This document shows positions 35,501 to 50,500 of a stretch of DNA of 64,000 nt, one piece after another; the first letter of the stretch is position 1, and each line of letters opens with the position of its first letter. The notes beneath the pieces were generated by a model. The model did not search any database, was not told the DNA's origin, and worked only from the letters and a program-made list of their open reading frames with translations. The stretch lies in assembly GCF_019925205.1 (NCBI RefSeq), contig NC_083565.1:18008241-18072240 (forward strand). Direction: 5' to 3'. The stretch comes from Metopolophium dirhodum (Eukaryota; Arthropoda; Insecta; Hemiptera; Aphididae). The position numbers and the translations under genes are program-made.

Positions 35501-38500
35501 TTTCTCGCTTTGTTAAATGTGTTTCTTGCAGTTTTTAGACATTCAGCGTAATCAGCAGGACACGTATTTTGTACTGATATCTTACGTTCTGGCACTGATA
35601 GTTTACCGTCAGTGTATCGAATTGATCCCAACCACTTACGATCGCGGAAAACATTGTTTGTGTGGTGTTTCCATTCACCTGTTTCTGGATTCAGTGTATA
35701 TTGCGGCAACAATTTCCAGCCCTCAGTGGCCACCATTTTCAGGGCTTCAAGTACATATGATACTTCGTTATCAGACATAAAGAACGGCAAAGATATACGG
35801 ATAAAACCGGGCCTGAGCATCTCAAACGGAGAATGTTCTTCATGCCGGCGCAGGTGGTGACGGTCCAGACGGTCATCTTCTAGTAACATATTCTCGTATT
35901 CTATGGCCAGAGTGTCACTGATGCCCAAGAGATCTTGAGCATAAGGTCCAGCACAAGCGCAGCCACCACGGGCCTGTACACCAAAGACGTCGTTGAGGAT
36001 GGCACAAACAAAGTTGTGATGCAAAAATGCACCACGAGGATGGCGCACCAACATTGAAAAAATTGGGAGCCGTCTCACCGTTTGCGAGCAATTGCCTAAG
36101 ACTATAATTTCCGGCATGGTTTGCAGAAAACATAATACAGTTCTGAAATAAAAAAAAATACGAGGTTTATTATTAATTTATAATATTAGCTGACAATAAA
36201 CAGGGATCAAAATAATAGTGTTAAATAACACCATTTTTTTTCTATACTTAATTTAAGATCATTGATATTTAATAGTATTAATTCATTTTAACTTATACCA
36301 AATAAAAAATTGTATGTACAAATTAAAAAGTAATTTTATTTATTTATGCATACCTATAATACTAATATTTAATTCTTATTCTAATCACATACCATAATAA
36401 TTCATGAACTTAAAATGTTTCTAATAATACTACCAATATATCAGTGATATTGTTTTTAGAGGTCATTTAAAACATACACGATGACAATAATAATATGCAC
36501 TTTTCAAAAATAACAAACCATAACCGGCATAACCACACCTATAAGTCATTGCACATAACTGTAGAATGTGTATAAATAGGATAGTTATTGTAATATTCTA
36601 TAAGTATGAAGTAGTGCATAAAGTATACTTTACCCATTTTACAAATAAAAATGAGATTTAATTTTATGAAAATCTAAAACTATTAAATACATAATTTAAA
36701 AATAGGTTAAAGATAAATTATTTTAAATATTTATTATAGTTATTAGTAAACATTATCAGTTAAAGCTTTTAACATTCTCACAATTTAAATCAGTACTTCA
36801 ATACTCTACAGTAGTTGACTATTTTTTTTTTTAATCTAAGTATTTAAAAGAGAACTTTACTGAATGTAATAATTAATTCTTATAAAAACGTATTCATTTT
36901 AAGAAGTTGTTATGAGTTTATACATACTAACAAACTTAATTTAATAGAAAAGTCTAAGATATATTAAAAAACAAACGTACATTAAATAATTAAAACTGCA
37001 CTAAGATCTAAGTACACGTTATATCTCTACATGGCTTTTAGTGCATGGTATTGTTAAAATTTGTAAATAAATTATAATATTATTGTCTACATAGTGTTCA
37101 ACGCAGTTTATTTTAAAAGACCCTTGAAAACTAAAAAAATATATAATTTGTAAACTAAATAAGATTGTTAGGTTTCCTAACAGCTTGATATCTTTAATGT
37201 ATTATCTATTTGAGTGTTGTATATTTGTATTCATAAGTACATAATAGATTTCTAAGCATGTTTTATTGTTAAATTTTCAGCCAGTATTATTTGTATGAGT
37301 ATGACATTGGTAAAATGTGAAAAATACTAAAAAAAATTGTGGTAAAAAGCATTTGTTCAACAGTTATTGCATTTAGCTAATATTTTTAATATTGTTAATT
37401 TTATTATCAAAAATAATAAATAGTACCTAGTAACATATTTTGTAATGTATTATTTACTTGGTAATTTTTTCTTCTCTGCCCATAATGAATGGTACCCCAA
37501 TATTTTGTTTGAGCTGTAATGCTAAACCCAAACGTACAGATTCCACAATAGCCCCAGTACCACCTTCTTCTCGCAATTCTGTATCCTAGAATTGGTATAC
37601 ATATATCTTAGAGAGGCATACACACCATTGGTATACATATATCTTAGAGAGGCACACATACCATAGGTGGACAACTGGGTTTTTCTGAGAGAGAGAGGTT
37701 AGGCTAGCATTATATAAAGTAAAGTGGCCTGCTCCTTGACTACTATTTCAAGGACCACTGATATACATTCAATACAATCTGGGGAGGAGGCTTTAAAAAT
37801 GTCGAGTGGGCTGATTCCCTTCCCAGGTGTCCACCTATGATACACACAACCTAACTTCACTATATTTACTTTTAAGTATCTGTGATCTTTTCTTGAGACA
37901 AAAAACACCGCACCGCCACCACTGCCATTTGGCACCTTGTTTTTGAACAGTTTTTTTTTGGCCACCAATACACCTGTGCAGTCCATAAATCTTTTTATTA
38001 AACAACTATAGGAGAATAATATATATTCAAATAGTTTTTCAAACCTGGTGTTTGTATTCCGCCCACAAATTTATGCCCAGAGAAAAATATGGCATCTTTA
38101 TAAACGGCTTGGTCATTAGCCGGAAACAAAGGGTTCATATCCAAAACCACGTATGGAGCTATAAAAAAAAAATTCATAAAAAGTTACACATACTACTTAA
38201 GTTGGCAGGTCTCAAATAAAAATTACTACACTAAATACAACATACTACTAAATTAGGATATGGTGTAGGTTACAATTTACAAACAATATTGTCATTTTAT
38301 TTACGAATAACGATTCTGAAGATTTCTTATCATCATAGACGCTTTAAGTTATAATTTATTATTTACATAATGTCTATGCTAATGACTTATTTATTGTTGT
38401 CGCTTTATTCATTGTTTAAAAGAAATAATTAGGTATATTGGTTAAGTAATTTTTAAAAACCTATAAACAATTTAACACACACGTGTTTTAAAAATATAAA

Positions 38501-41500
38501 ATGTAATATATAGCTTTGTTGTAACTATGGCCTATAGTTAAATTTTGAAGCTGATCTTTTCCAAAAAGTATAGGTAACAGTTTATTGTGCAATAATATAA
38601 TAATAATAATTTTTTTTATTGGGTATAAAGGAATTATTATTTTTATTGTGTTTACTTTATTTGTATTAGTTTGATCATCATACATATTGTTCTTTTATTT
38701 TGGCCCTTTTCCTATTTTGTAATAAGTATAATACAAGATCAGTTAAACATTAAAATTATGTGAAATTAAATGGAACAATTTAACAAACACAAATTATGAT
38801 TATTTGAAAAAAATATATTTGCGACAATTGCAGAACAGTGTTTTATACTTAATTAATAGTTGATTCACGTCAGAATTATGTGTTATATGAAATATTCTTT
38901 TTTTTTATTTCAGTTATTGTAAATATTTATACAGTTATAAACTTGTAAAATTTAAATAGAAATAGTATAAAAATATAAGCAAATAAATCACAAGACCTTA
39001 AGGCCGTTAGCGGCATCATTCCATTCAGAATCTATAAATATATATTTTTTTAAAAGCCAAAACTACAATGACTATAATTATTACCTGCAGATGCGTAATC
39101 CCAAAATGCCAATGCACCATACTGGTGTAAAATCAACGTGGTGGCAATATCGTCGGCGAGTATTCCGGTAATATTGGAGGCGGCAGAAAAACAGCCAACT
39201 ACTTGAGCTGCTGGACTAACTGTCTGATACAATCGTAGTTTATTTTCGAGATCGACGAGATCGATAAAACCCTCTTTAGTTTCCGCTATGCGTATGACCT
39301 AAGGAGTTAAAAAATAATTTTTAAATCTCTTATTACTGATTGCTATAATAATTAAATAATATCAGGAGTGTAACGTGGGAAATAAAAGCACCGCAAGTAT
39401 AATTTAAAACTATATTATATTTTAAACAATTATAAAATAGGGTAATAATAAGAAAGTAATAATAAGTAAATTGTTTTCTTTGGCGAATTTTCAGGGTGTT
39501 ATGATGACATTGTATTCTAAGCAATAGGTACATTTCTTTCATGTTATTTTTTTTATTTAACTATATATATTTTGATATCTAAATTACGATTCGTATACAG
39601 GAAACATTTTTGAAGGAAACAAGACAACAGCTCTAATCAATCGAAAAACAGACATTTTGGCGTGCAATCAAATATCATAATACATATTTTAAACGATTGA
39701 AATAGCGCCAAGTCGTAATCTTTATTATTTGACAACGACTGGAGCAACAATTATAATAAGAAACATGTTGTTTTAGACACGACCGTCAAGGCGCAAACTG
39801 TAGAAACAAAATTATTCTTGACCAAGGTTATATATTTTATTTCATTACCAAATACCGGAGTTGTCCTCATAATAAAATAGATTCTATTGTGACGAAGTGA
39901 ATTACTATACCACTACTAAACGCCTATTACACTCCACAGACTGATTCATCTAAAGCAAATTGGCCATAGAATTGATTTACATTAAAATAATCAATTAGAC
40001 TATGTGACCGCAACATCAGATATCTAATTATCTATAGATGTACATCGACACCTTCGTCGACGGAATGAGGACATATTATTTATATCGTATAATACGTGTT
40101 TTCACGGTTGTCGAAATCGTATTAAAATTCAGCGAGTATAATACGCGGTATATAAATGAAACAATTTATGGCATAAGACAAACAATATTACTTCCGTGTA
40201 TATCATCGGATATATTATTATCATATATAATCAATGATATTATATACAAAGATTTAAAGATACGCCAGACCGAGCTGCTATTCCAAGTACTAACCGTAGC
40301 GCCGATTTCTCTCCAAGGCAATAAATTCGAATGGTGTTCATAAGGACCGACCAAGACTATTGGTTTGATTTCGTCAGAAGCGAAGTCCATGGCGTGTATT
40401 AACTTGTGAACGGCGCCGGTACATCCACTTCCGACGAATATAACTGCGTCGTCTTCTGAAGCATGGACAGCATTACGAACAATATCTCGGGCTTCGTGTC
40501 TATGAAAAAAAAAAAAAATGATAACGTTTTAAATTTAGCTTAAATAATGATTGTTTACCCAATAAAAAACAACTTTAGGAAATTTAATATTATTATCGAG
40601 AAACCAAGAAATACCATTGTCATATAATCCGTAAACAAATTGTTTACTGAACGCTATACAGACATGCAAATATGTAATATAATATACAGAGGGTGTATTC
40701 CTTTTATATTTAACGGAATCGAACAGGTATATTATGATACTCAGTGTCAATTATTTTAATGGACATATTTTTACCTGTATAGAGTAGACTGTAGCGAAGT
40801 GACGTTCGTTGTCGTATGCGTGTTTCCGTAGACGGGTAATACTTCTTTAAGTATGTAGTCTTCAATAAATTGCAGCGATTTCCCAGAAGCTGCGTAGTCA
40901 CAGTACACAACTAAATAAACAGACAAACAAACATAACATGTTAAGTAATATTATGTTTACACGGCATGTCTACTCATGTCATTTAAGACGATGAGCGCCT
41001 TTGTAGGGCACATAATTCATTCAATAGAGCGGATACGTCGTAGAAGTATATTTGCATTGGGTATATATTGTATACAAAATTGTGAAAATTATGAATACGA
41101 TGTACCTAAACAGAGTAGTTTAATAAAAATGTATTTATTATGGTTGTAACAGTTGTATAATGTGAGTTTAGTACCTATGTTGGCCGTTTAGCATAATTAT
41201 ATAAGTAACAATTTTAACCTTCAAACATCGGTATACTTTATAGTTTATACGAGTATAATAAAGTAAATAAAAAAATATATTGGGTAAATTATTTAATTTT
41301 ACAATTATTTTGTTAACCAAAAATATAATACTTTATACGTATTACGATAACAAAATAACCAAATTGTATTAAACTATTTCATTACAAAAAATATTATCAT
41401 ATTATGATACGAACTAAACATGTAGGTAAAAGGTAAATTAACTTTGAATAAACTAATAATATTGTATAAATGGTTAGTTTTGAAGAATACATTCAATTTG

Positions 41501-44500
41501 TTTGTGAAAATGAAACTAATTGCATAACAAATTAAATCATATCATTTGTACAATGTATTGTCCAGTTTTCTATACCAATTAAAAACTTTTTTGGTACGGA
41601 ACTTTATGGTTAAAAGTTAAAACTAAATATTAAAAAAATCGTAAAATACCTTTTAAAAAGTGGGGAAAAATCAAAAAAATTAGGGACCTTGCTCTGCAGT
41701 ATACTGGATTTTGTGAGTAGGTCACGGTAATGAATATGTTAAATTTGAAATCAATGATAAATCATTGTACACGAAAGAACAATTATGAGCGAAGGAGACG
41801 AGTGGGGGATCAGCATAATATATTTAAAAGGATAATTATATTGTAATGAATTTATATTATTAGTGTATAATTTATTACATTTTTCTAATACAGAGGGTTG
41901 ATTTAATTTAAAATGTTTGCCAAAATATGACACATACCGACGTATGCCGTATAATAAGTTAGATGAGGTGTTCTTGTTGTATATATATATATATACACCA
42001 AATAACTATATACGAGAAGATAGCAAGAAGCCAAGAAACGTGTATTTAGAATACTTAATCGTGTATATAGAAAATGATAGATAATAATATGTGAAATGTC
42101 GAAAATATTAGTCCCTACAGTAAATATTTTTTGAATTATATAACTAAATAACTAAAATAGTATTTTAGGAATAATGTAAAAGCTTATAAAAAAAAATTGA
42201 GGTGTGTTTTTGATTTTTTTTAACTGCAGTAATAATAGATGTACCTATCAGAATAACTTACGACAAATCTAAGAATCTTAAATTTTCAAGTTGTTTGACT
42301 TGAAACAACAAAATAACTAATAAAATAAAATGAAGTAACATAGAAACATTTCAAACGTCTATAAAAATCTCAAATAGAACAAAAAACAATTTTAATAAAT
42401 AATAATATTTAATATTTAATAGTTAATAAATTTAATCTACACGATTAATTATTTATGAACTACATAAATAAACCAAATTGATTTTGGAAAACAAGTGTTG
42501 CGTTGATATTCACAATTTTTTATTAAGATAAGTATTTGGAATTTCCTAATTTTGCAGACCTCCAAGAATATCAAATAATTTAAATTTGCTAAAAAAAAAC
42601 CACCATCAAATTTGAAAATTCAAGTAAAATTTTTGCTCCAAAACGTGATGATAGATAAAAAAAATAAACACACATTGTTGTCAGACCAAACGACATACCT
42701 CGCTTCACTCATAATCTAAAAGGGATTATGTAAACACATTATACGTTATTATTATAGCTTATCTTGCGGTTCTCACGCTACTGCAGTATTTCATTGATAG
42801 AATACAACAAATGTTCACTCCTATTTTTTCTTACCCACCAAATCATAAGAACGGAACCATGTAATAAATACTTTTTACCGACTCATAACAGAGTGACCTA
42901 TTGTAAATTAATATTATACTTATTATAAATTGACTGAATTAAACACCCTTTTCTGATTGGTGTGCATATTATATTATATTATGTATGGTATCCACTTGAC
43001 GGACAATTCTAACTTTAACCACATTAAAAAATTCATAATAATAAACCAAAAACCTAGGCATTATAGACATTGAGCGCGTGCAAAAGTTTTAATTACAATG
43101 TTTAATCACGAATTCACGAACGTACTTTTAATAAAAATAAATAAAAATTATTTTCGTATATCTAATTAGTGATACACGCTGACTAGTATACTGTACAGTG
43201 TATAAACGGAATAAACAACAGAAAATTCAATTATAACATAGACGCCACATGTTTTTAAAATTTACGCACAAACGTTTTGGAATCCGTCAAAATACTGTTG
43301 GAAATTAATAAATTCCGTCATTCCGATAATCTAATGAACCGTTTCCGTTTGGTTCCAATCTAGCATTCTGACTCCTATTTTAAAATATAAATGTATAATA
43401 ATATGCCGGGTTGTTTAAAAAGATTGATTCATTTAATGATTCACTAAAATGTAATACGGGCCACTAAATAGTGTTTAAGAAGACGCTACCCATGCATGTG
43501 TTGTCTCCGTCTAACAGGCGTAAAAATATCCAATGAGTTCAGCAGAACCAATTTTGTGTTGTTAGCTTAAATATTTGAGTGATGAATTGACATATTATCA
43601 TACTTAAAGGTAGGGACATTGTTTGTGCTTAAGCGACGGGTTTTTTCGATATTTTAATTTTTAAACAAAATATGAATACCTACTTATATTTCAGACATAA
43701 TATAATATAAGATATTCTCTTGCTTGAAAATTAAAATATTGAAAAGATTATATAATATTAAAATATATCTAAATCATGGACATATTATAATGAATACTTA
43801 AGGATGCTTATGATAGCTTTATTTAATTAATTGATGTCATTACATTTTTATTTTAATGAAAAATAGATTGTCCAAAAAAACTTTTTGTCCCACAAATTAC
43901 AAAAATACTATTTTGATATTATGTTGCACGATTTTTGAGATTTCTGACGATGAGCATGACGACGCTAGAATCTGAAAATCTTATAAATCGTGTGACATGC
44001 CAAATTGCCAAAATGGCGGTTTTTGGGAACGACAATAATTTCTTGAGAGGTATTTACTACCTATTTCAGTATTACAACGGTATGTTTTAAATTAAATAAA
44101 ATTGTGTCTTTCATAGTTCCATTGAATATGTATTAAATAAAATGTAAATCTAATGTAATCGGTTTGAATAGAATTTAATACGAATACCGAGGTACATATT
44201 ATATTATTTGTTGATGAAACAAATAGACAAATTATTCATTAATGATATTGTTGGAAAGTTTTTTTTTTAATTTTCACTTACAAAGTGCATGGAAACTTCA
44301 AAAGGGTAGATAATTAAAGGGAGTCAAGGATTTCAATTAAGGATAATAAACTGCGTATTATATCGTGTATGCTAATGAAATATTATACTTTAGTACATAA
44401 ATTAAATTATTATGATTTTACAAAATATGATAAACTATATATGGTATATGGTATAAAAAAGATAGTTAATTTTTATTCCACGATGTGCATAATTTGTGGT

Positions 44501-47500
44501 ATTGTTTCTTATACTACAGTATATAGGTACACCATGACCATAGTTTTTTTCCCAAACCTTTATTTTCAGTTATACCATTGATTATAAATATAATTGAGTA
44601 TTTGTAATGGTTATATTTATTAGGTACTTTATTAGCGTTAAAAACCAATGCCCAAATATAAATACTTAATAGGTTATAATATTTATAGGTAACGAATACA
44701 TTTTTATTATTCATTACTACCTATATTGGTAATAGAAGCACAACTATTAACTAAGATAAACATAAAAAAGGAGCTATATCCTCACAAGATTACATTAAAA
44801 GTAGTTTTTGTCACGCTTGCACCGAAAGTTTAGTTTTCGATAGCGGTTGAAGCGTTGGAAAGCGTCCTTTTCCGTCCAGCGGGCGATTCAGTGGGAATCC
44901 CTAATAGTGCCGGACGGCGGGCGGTAAAGTGGAAATCCCTAAAAATGCTGCGCGCACATTTCATGCGAGTATACCCTGTACAAACAGACACTAAAATCAC
45001 GGTCGTCGGTCTTTAAAAAACATTAATTATTGGTTACATCTTATCATATTATAACCTCCATGCGTGACGCTTAAAATAAATAAAACCAAATCGTTTCATG
45101 AAATATTGTTGCCGTATAATTATAGTCTAGTTGTTGCACAGATCCCTGCATTACCTTTGCCGTGATTGATGAATGCAGAGGCGTGACATACTTGTGTGAC
45201 TCGTGCGGGAAGGCAATTTCAGTCTTGGTCACAGTCGCCCGTGACTGAAATAGCTCACTTCCCGCCCTTGCCACATAATATAATATAGTATTTAATGTTT
45301 TAATAATGTTCACATCTATCGTCAATAATAGAATATAATGGTAAAACCTATACCTAAATCTAGAATATACTATCATCTATCTAAAATACCAGCAATATTA
45401 TTTTAAAACTTAAATGGCAACTTTGGCAAACAAATTTAAATATGTACGTTGAGTTAAAAAAGATATTAGGCGCAAAGTATAAAGTATAAATTAATTCTAA
45501 AATAAAACCATAGCCTGTCATTTTTAAAATATAGATTATGTTTTAATACCAATGTAATTATATAATTAAAATTGAGTAAAATTCATCTAAATGATTTTGT
45601 TTTAAGCTACAACAGAGACATGTGGTACATTAAACCTAAAAACGAGTGTACCTATATTACATATAATACATAACATAATACGCATATAATAACCCTATAA
45701 ATTGTTTAATTGATTTCTTAATATCGCGTTTTTATACTTTAATAGATATAAATTACGTATTAATTAAAAGTGGTCATCGATCTTTTTTACAATTTTAATC
45801 GGCCGACTGATAATAAAAATAAAATAATACGACATTCTCTACAATGTTTCTTATTAAGATTGACAATCGCTTACGCACAATCATTTCTGAAAAAAGATTC
45901 TACGCAATTCAGAACACAATTTTTTCTACGAATGTTTAAAAAACATTCCAGTCGAATTATTTTAATGTTATCATGAACCTTAAGTTTTCTGTTTCCTCCG
46001 TTGTATCTACATATGACGTTATATTATAACTGCGCAATTCCCAACGATTACCCTGCAGTACACCAGCAGCTGCGTTTACGTAGGTATACCTTTATTACAA
46101 GGTTAAAATCTACTCAAAGTTATTATATGACATAATACAATTTTACAGAAAAACGTAAAACAAAATATGGATTTGAATATTTGAGGTTTTGTAAATATCT
46201 AGAACAAGAGTTTTTATATTTTGAACGTAAAAATGATAAGCTTCCAGTATTCATATAAAAAAATGTTAGACCCCCTCCTCCCACCAGACATTTGTTTTCA
46301 GTTACGGACATTCATGAATGCATAATATTGTTAAATTGATAGTTCAACCAAACTGAATATCTATTGATCAATATCAATTTATTTACACCGTTATTATTGG
46401 AAAATACTTCTAGAAAATGTTAATACAATTTTTTTTCAAGTAAATATCCGGTAGGTATATTAAAAACGTTAACACAAGAATCATTATTTATAGATAAAAA
46501 TCTTTTAATTTATAAAAAATAAATAGGTAACTCTATTTGGAAACCAGCAGTGTTTTTTTTTAAATTATAATAAACTAATAAACTCATAGGTACCTATATA
46601 TTTTTTTTAATAACTATGAATTAAGTTATAAATGTATTATATATATATAAATACTTAAATATTTATGTATAAATAAATCTGAAAGTTTGACGTAAAGAGG
46701 TTTACAATTAAATAGTATTTTTATTACTATAATTTTTCGTGTAAAAATAATTAAATTGTTTGTAAAACAACAATTTTATAATTTAAAGTACGTTATTTCA
46801 ATTATTATAGAACCTACTTTGATGTATTTTTAAATACAATTACTGAAAAATCGATTACCTTATATAATTTTTAATTGTTTAAACTCTTAAGTAAATATCA
46901 ATAACACAAGAAAATTGTTTATAATTATTAAGAATATCATACTAAATGTATTACCAATTTATTATCATCTGACTTGTTGATTGTTATTATTATAAATTAT
47001 ATAATATAAAATAAAAGTAAGTACCTCCCACTAGTAAATACAATATACATATTATTATAATCATACTACTTAGACATATTACATATTATTATAGGTAAGT
47101 ACTAAAGTACCTACATAAATGAATAACCGTCATTGTCATGAAAAAAATTCATTGAAATAATTTAGTTTGCAGAAACAGTAGAATTACATTATAATACAAA
47201 GGATTATATTTTTCATCATAACTTAATTTTTTTTTCAAATGTTTTTTAAATATAAGTATGCGCATCTTGTATGTTACAAATTTTATATAGGTAAGTACAT
47301 ACATTTAAATGGTTACTAAAAAAGATAAAAATTCTAAGCACATTTTTATAAGTAGACAGGTAGATAATTTCAGTGTATTAACACCGAATAGATTAAATAG
47401 ATTTAATCTATTATGTGGTATTATAGGTACTATAAATAATTTAATTTAGTTACGTATCGTATGATAATGATTTTCTCACCTAGTTCAAATATTAAAGGAA

Positions 47501-50500
47501 ATACGATTTAGATACTCAAAGTTTAAATCTAGAACTAAACATGAAAAACAAATAGCATAAATTAATTTTTAAGTATTCAATGATGTATTAAAAACTTTGC
47601 ACAGAGCGTTAAAAACAGGCTGCTCAGATTTTGGAAGAAATTACATTTTTTATTCAATAACATAAATAATACACTTATAATTCTAAAGTAGGTAATATAT
47701 TTCTCTATCAGAACGAAACATTTATGTTTTATTTTTAATTGTTATTTCATAGTTTATACGAATGTTTTAAAAATAATTAAATCCGTACAATCCTTATTCA
47801 GGTACTATATTTAGTTCACAATAATTATAGGAATTTTAATTAGGCACCTACTTGGAAAAATAATAAAAATATTTCTGTAAGCTCATTTGACATAGGTATT
47901 TCATTAGTCATTATACAGAATAGTATTATTACCCATTTATTAATTATTATAGTACCTAACTAAAATATACGTATAAATACAAAAAATTACGCAATTATAG
48001 TTATAATTATAGTTAACACTGACCTAATATATTATGTTCTTTATTTAGCACTCTGAAGTCTAAAAAATAAAGTCTTAAGGTGAAGAGCATTATTAAATAT
48101 ATTAAGTACATTTGTATGCTTCATTTTGAGATTAAAAAAACTATTAAGTATCGATAGGTACAAACAACAAGAAATTAAACTTGAAGATTAATCAATTTTA
48201 TCATTATTATAGATAATAAACAATAATTAAGAAGAAAATTGTTGTCTTAAAAATACCTAAATGTTATGTTTCATAATTTGTATCGATTTACATAAAAAAT
48301 ATTAATCTGAACAATAAAATAATAGGGGCACATAAAAAAATAGGGTTCTTAATTCAACTTGTTTTTTAAGTGACTGAAGTGACACTTGTCTTGATAATAT
48401 ATTCTATAACTGAGTGTCCGAGTTTGAACAACGTCTTATACTCCTATACCACAGTTTACTGTCTAGTGGCTATAAATTATTATCATAGTGCAATTTTACT
48501 TATCATCTATAATATTATGCATAACGAATTTCTCAATAGACCTTGATTAGCAAAAACAGAGTAAACAGCTTAATCAACAGTCGACCTTTACCTTTAAACA
48601 AAAAATGTCTCCATGCTATAGGTACCTTAGTAAACCTACCTAAGTAAATTAAGTCTAAGCTGCTGGTCGAAATGTGAATGTAAATCGTAATTTCAAATAC
48701 TACGTCAAAAACAAATACTGTATGTTGAATATCAAAAATATTTATAAGTATGCAAGTAATATGCTAATTTTAAGTAAACCTATCACAATAATATTTTACT
48801 GAAATAAAATTGAAACGACAATTAAATCGTTTTAATAAAGGTTTTTGGCTTCTGCCCTTGAACTAAGTGTACATTTATAAAATAACACGGAAAGACCGAT
48901 GGTCTATTCATTAGCAATACAACATAATTTGTCATAATAATATTTACTGATGTTGTTATATATATCGAATTTGTTAAAAATGTCTAATTCTATTATTTGC
49001 GTGACTAACGGTTATATATAAATTGAAAACGCATACAAATCATAAAATAACTAATTTGATCAAACGTAGGTAAATTAATGACCAATCGATTTTAAATTAT
49101 TTTATTTTTATTTATTATTATTGATTGATAACTCCTAAATGTAATAATAATACATATTATTTTGATAATTACTAATTATAATAAATCACGAGCATATATT
49201 TTATTCATAAAGCTAAATTAGTACAGGTAAATTGTGTGTAGGTACTTATATTTATTAATATTACTTACATATTGTCTATTATTAAAATTTTATTATTGAA
49301 AATCCGTATTTTACACAAAACTGAAAAATGCCATTTACCGCGGAATAATATCTTACAATTCCCCACGTATTTGTTATAAAGGTCAGGTATAATAATATGT
49401 AATAGAACCTTGCGTATGATCATCCCACACTTAAATCGTTATGCTAACACATAAATTCGTTCTTATGGTTTAAAAAAACGTCAATAATACTATTTTTATG
49501 TCCCAGAAAAATAAATTTCTCCGATAAAGATGTAGTTGATCGCTGTAAACACATAAAATCGCACGTATCTACGAACATTGTTTGGAATATTTAAAGCAAC
49601 AGTGTTAACTTAAACAACATTAGGCGCACTACGATTAGCTGAATAATATATTATGAACAACCGATTAAATTCTAATACCTTCGTTACTAAAATAATACGA
49701 ATTAAGATATTTGAATAATAAATTTTTAAATATTAGACATTAGTGTTTAAGAAAATGTATGTATAGGTGTCTATATTAAGAAGTAATAACCATTAGTTAT
49801 GTCCATAAGAAGAACTAATTCATTGAATATTTATTTTTTCGTGATGAAAAATACGAGGAAATATATATATATTATTTAAGAACAACAATAGTAATGTATT
49901 ATAAATTGTATTTATTTTAGACTAGAGATCACAAATCAAAAATTAACTTGTTTTGAGAGGTACAAGGATACTATGGTTAACTAGGTATACCTAATAAATA
50001 AATAAATATATAGATTTCGCATTGTTATTAAAAATGAACGTGTCTTGTGAATTGCGATTAAATTAATTGTTTTTATAATGACGTATTGATAATAAAATAA
50101 AAATAAAAATATGTGAATACTAAATGATCAACTAAATAAAAATAATAATTTGATTCAAGTTTTTTAAGTCTTTAAATTTGTTAAAACCTCTGTGTAAATA
50201 TTACCATAAATTCCTGAAACATAGAAGAAATCCTAACAAATGTTTGTTGTGTTATAGACATAATATTATACAGTATTTTTACAAATATTATATATTGGCT
50301 GGCATATAATTTTCCAATTCATAAAATTTCTCTTTTAGATTATATTATTAAAATGTATAACGTGGGTGCCAAGTTATTTATAAAATAAAACAACCAATAT
50401 ACAATTTTAATAAACAATTTTATGACAGTTTGACCCCTAATAATAATTTGAAAAAAAATATGAGCGTACAAATTTAAAAAAGTATCCCCAGTTAAAAAAA

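Noticed and set aside
35915..36133. A 72-codon minus-strand frame
   Set aside because: It is out of frame with the desulfurase exon 36142-35500, which carries the catalytic cysteine loop.
37591..37662. A possible CRISPR-like repeat
   Set aside because: There are only two adjacent units with no spacers, and the region is an intron of a eukaryotic gene.
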